A model generated the notes under the pieces. That model was not told the origin of the DNA. It saw only the letters and a program-made list of their open reading frames with translations, and made no database searches. Shown here one piece after another: positions 7,501 through 8,576 of a DNA stretch of 8,576 bases. Origin of the DNA: JAUZPB01 sp050262615 (GTDB lineage Bacteria; Bacteroidota; Ignavibacteria; Ignavibacteriales; SURF-24); the NCBI GenBank assembly GCA_050262615.1, contig JBLNEL010000140.1:1-8576 (forward strand). Direction: 5' to 3'. The translations under genes were made by a program, and so were the position numbers. Within the stretch, counting starts at the first letter, position 1, and every line of letters begins with the position of its first letter.

Positions 7501-7816
7501 AAGTTGCAAACCAATAATTACCCTTCGAATCCTGCATTATATAGTGAACTGAAATATTGCCTTTGGAACCAGGTGCTAAGGGAAACTTTGTAAATTTTTT
7601 ACCATCGAATTTATAAACTCCACCCTTTGTACCAAACCACAGGAAGCCTCCCCTGTCCTGAAAACCATAGAGCACAGTAAGCCCGGGAACATTTATATCT
7701 ACATTATAGCTTTTTAGGGTATATTGCTGAGAATAAAGGTTTGCACTTAATTGCAGAAAAAATGCAATCAGCAGAATTTTATTTATTTTATTAAGAATTC
7801 TGTTTTCTAAATACAT
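4571..7816 (-). CDS. Propeller-type (Reg_prop/Y_Y_Y) membrane sensor histidine kinase
   Basis: This complete 1081-residue sensor begins with a signal peptide or membrane anchor (1-29, hydrophobic core KILLIAFFLQLSA). Residues 31-625 hold about 14 propeller repeats. Each is centred on a strand like LWFGTKGGVYKFDG, starting near 59, 101, 141, 182, 223, 263, 305, 346, 387, 428, 467, 511, 555 and 604. That matches two seven-bladed propellers. A Y_Y_Y domain follows (about 664-743), then one membrane helix (about 745-767), a long coiled coil (772-845) and the kinase core. The phosphoacceptor is His850 (ISHDLRSPF). The N-box has Asn968, G1 is DNGIG (996-1000), the F-box is LFRI (1009-1012) and G2 is GTGMG (1026-1030). 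In related Bacteroides proteins the periplasmic propellers bind ligands, often polysaccharide fragments; the ligand here is unknown. Unlike hybrid (HTCS) versions, it ends after the ATPase domain with a short acidic tail and has no receiver or AraC-type DNA-binding domain. A TAA directly before the ATG fixes the start; no Shine-Dalgarno is seen. Confidence 0.95.
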   Translation of the reverse strand: MYLENRILNKINKILLIAFFLQLSANLYSQQYTLKSYNVDINVPGLTVLYGFQDRGGFLWFGTKGGVYKFDGKKFTKFPLAPGSKGNISVHYIMQDSKGNYWFATSDGIQKFDGKSITQYSTFNMKPIKGIKKIIEDDQGFIWFLGHHVIFKMEKNLLVDFTQRIGSADEFFVDIIKEENNSLLFFSYESVKRLTQRGITSAERYKKIPRKQLSAVLIDSRGSIWVGDNRGKLWIYNKALGVKSLFNNAENHIVNLFEDKDGCIWVSTSKGLFKYEGSKLNPVKTAKDDFKQIFLYSFEDKEGNQWACTVDGVIKIMKAELSQNNSFQEIKLKNVREILEDQKGQLWFGTNYGLFNYINDKLTKYPLPSDPKVNRINSILQSADETIWIATDGGLIKLKDGVRKVYTTKDGLRAENVYSMLEDRHGRLWFRNGMHLGKFDGAKFSFTCKENELNHFVRLFENRNHEVLLGDEIGYKTESGQTVLSFDKLQNIKNNIEGTGCIVKCDNKGAYWIGINDKGFGRISKNGGVDELITAYDGLVDGLILTMMFDSNGYLWIGTQKGLSRFDAENYNKTGKKVFENYKKSESGQTISVLSLYEDKQGNVWVGTKEELLIFSSGGLKKGITPVPPAIYFTKIRLFLDKFDYRSYSKKIDKSGLPIDLTLPYDKNYLSFDFIGLDLTNPDDVEYRYKLSGFDSTWSPIVRYNEVTFTNLPPGKYKFEVIARNKNGVWSEKPATLYFVITPPFWKTWWFYLICFIIGASSIYGYIRVRTNNLEKQKEVLEKTVELRTKELQEEKAKVEEVNRELEKSRYQLAKINDLQAKWLDDLSESEKQLIESNTNKDKLFSLISHDLRSPFRSLLLYSELMLGKIDSLTVKEIKQYTEDVHKYAENIYRLVEDLLEWSRMQIGRMEFEPKSFNISAPVDKTFEMLKGNAEKKNINLVNYVENPIEVYADENMIKSVLNNLISNAIKFTNWNGRVKVTSEKENGHVIVSVSDNGIGMTSEEISKLFRIEKHFHKTGTANEKGTGMGLILCKELIEKNGGSIYVDSTIGKGSTFRFTIPTAKEATNAEKEENIEKAEI

Positions 7817-7886
7817 TTAATATTAAATATTAAATACTAAAATTATATATTATTGTTAAGGAAATTTAACGCCGCAAGATATAAAA

Positions 7887-7910
7887 TTTTGTTTAGGCAA
7901 TCAAACAAAA
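7887..7910. repeat. Inverted repeat in the divergent intergenic region, possible operator
   Basis: TTTTGTTT (7887-7894) and its exact reverse complement AAACAAAA (7903-7910) are separated by 8 bases. The 24-bp dyad spans roughly two helical turns and has the geometry of a site for a dimeric regulator. No U-tract follows, so it is unlikely to be a terminator. Because the arms are low-complexity A/T tracts, chance is a real alternative. Confidence 0.45.
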
Positions 7911-7967
7911 GATTTACGTTTTGCCCGGCATCAGTAAAAGACTTTTATATTCTTGAATTAATAAAAC

Positions 7968-7973
7968 AAGGGA
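7968..7973 (+). promoter_or_regulatory. Weak ribosome binding site of the aldo/keto reductase
   Basis: AAGGGA lies 5 nt before the ATG at 7979 and gives partial Shine-Dalgarno pairing. It supports this start. Confidence 0.45.
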
Positions 7974-7978
7974 ACAAA

Positions 7979-8576
7979 ATGAAAACAATCCACATTGCAA
8001 ATACGGACCTGAACTTGTCGCAGATTGCTTTCGGATGCATGACCTTAGGCGGCAGCTGGGATTATAACCCTCTGCAGGAACATACTATTACTGAAGCACT
8101 TAAAACTATACGTACCGCTCTTGATCAGGGCATTAACTTTTTTGATCATGCCGATATTTACACAATGAGTAAATCCGAAGAAGTCTTTTCTTATATATGG
8201 GATGAATCCCCGGCACTAAGACAAAAAATATTTGTCCAAAGTAAATGCGGAATACGCTTTAAGGGAGTGCCAAATGAAAGTGACCCGCAAAGGTATGATT
8301 TCAGTTACTCTCATATTATAAATTCGGTTAATAATAGTTTAAAAAGACTTAAGACTGATTACCTGGATATCCTGCTGCTCCATCGCCCTGATCCTTTGAT
8401 TGAACCTGAAGAAGTGGCAAAAGCTTTCAATGAACTAAAAGAAAATGGTAAGGTAAGATATTTTGGTGTAAGTAATCACTCAGGCATCCAAATTGACCTA
8501 TTGAAAAAATATGTTGATCAGCCTCTGGTTATAAATCAGATGGAGCTTAATATATTGCATTCTGATCTAATTGAAA
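7979..8576 (+). CDS. Aldo/keto reductase, C-terminus cut by right edge
   Basis: The first 199 residues of an NAD(P)H-dependent aldo/keto reductase are present; family members usually run to about 300 or more, so roughly the last third is missing. The protein opens with the first barrel strand (LSQIAFGCMTLGG, 13-25). The catalytic tetrad is complete: Asp56 and Tyr61 in FFDHADIY, Lys89 in QSKCG and His135 in LLLHRPDP. GVSNHS (about 161-166) and QMELN are typical later strands of the (beta/alpha)8 barrel. The HRPDP and DHADIY wording fits the YdhF-like general oxidoreductase branch. Such enzymes reduce aldehydes or ketones to alcohols in the cytoplasm, but the substrate cannot be read from this sequence. 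It is transcribed divergently from the propeller kinase and shares only the 162-bp intergenic region with it. Confidence 0.94.
   Translation, partial: MKTIHIANTDLNLSQIAFGCMTLGGSWDYNPLQEHTITEALKTIRTALDQGINFFDHADIYTMSKSEEVFSYIWDESPALRQKIFVQSKCGIRFKGVPNESDPQRYDFSYSHIINSVNNSLKRLKTDYLDILLLHRPDPLIEPEEVAKAFNELKENGKVRYFGVSNHSGIQIDLLKKYVDQPLVINQMELNILHSDLIE

Larger units (their letters stand above)
7817..7978. promoter_or_regulatory. Divergent promoter region between propeller kinase and aldo/keto reductase
   Basis: These 162 bases must carry the start signals for both divergent genes. On the minus strand, a TATAAT (7847 to 7842) lies 25 bp before the kinase ATG, but no good -35 box is seen. Between it and the ATG are short AT heptamer repeats of the TAAATAT type (about 7818-7840). 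On the plus strand, two alternatives exist for the reductase. One is TTGCCC (7921-7926) with TATATT (7946-7951) at a long 19-bp spacing. The other is a Bacteroidota-style TACGTTTT (7915-7922) with an imperfect upstream TTTA (7892-7895). None is decisive. Confidence 0.35.

Noticed and set aside
4571..7816. Hybrid HTCS regulator
   Set aside because: The protein ends about 20 residues after the HATPase domain; no receiver or AraC helix-turn-helix domain follows in any frame, so it is a plain sensor kinase.

Overview
The window is an AT-rich bacterial segment dominated by signal-transduction genes. The strongest clue to the host is the 1081-residue sensor kinase. Its architecture (signal peptide, two-component-regulator propeller repeats, Y_Y_Y domain, transmembrane helix, histidine kinase) is most common in Bacteroidota and the related Ignavibacteria/Chlorobi group. 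The low GC content, the kinase-core wording and the absence of Shine-Dalgarno sequences before the kinase genes agree with that. This placement is an inference, and the sequence alone does not name a species.

Layout, left to right. A PAS-repeat sensor protein on the minus strand (1-1616) runs off the left edge; it shows four PAS domains and its C-terminus is missing. Upstream of it on the same strand, 43 bp away, is a complete cytoplasmic PAS-GAF histidine kinase (1660-3519). The two are probably co-transcribed from a sigma70-like promoter near 3586-3614. A 310-bp intergenic stretch follows, with a hairpin that may end the msrB transcript. Next are msrB (3830-4225) and a 63-residue protein that is 40 percent proline (4302-4493), both minus strand and both with clear Shine-Dalgarno sequences. 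The large propeller-type membrane sensor kinase (4571-7816, minus) comes next. A 162-bp divergent intergenic region with a perfect inverted repeat separates it from a plus-strand aldo/keto reductase (from 7979), which is cut by the right edge.

How the genes may work together. Two complete histidine kinases with closely related catalytic cores but entirely different inputs (periplasmic propeller versus cytoplasmic PAS-GAF), plus a third multi-PAS sensor, sit together with no response regulator in view. Their partners must lie outside the window. MsrB repairs oxidised methionine and the reductase uses NAD(P)H on carbonyl substrates. No sequence evidence ties either directly to the kinases.

I see no mobile element, CRISPR array, tRNA or rRNA, and no convincing new multi-gene system. 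The points most worth a second look are a perfect 15-bp palindrome inside the PAS gene, the X-Pro-repeat microprotein, and the receiver-less 14-repeat propeller kinase.
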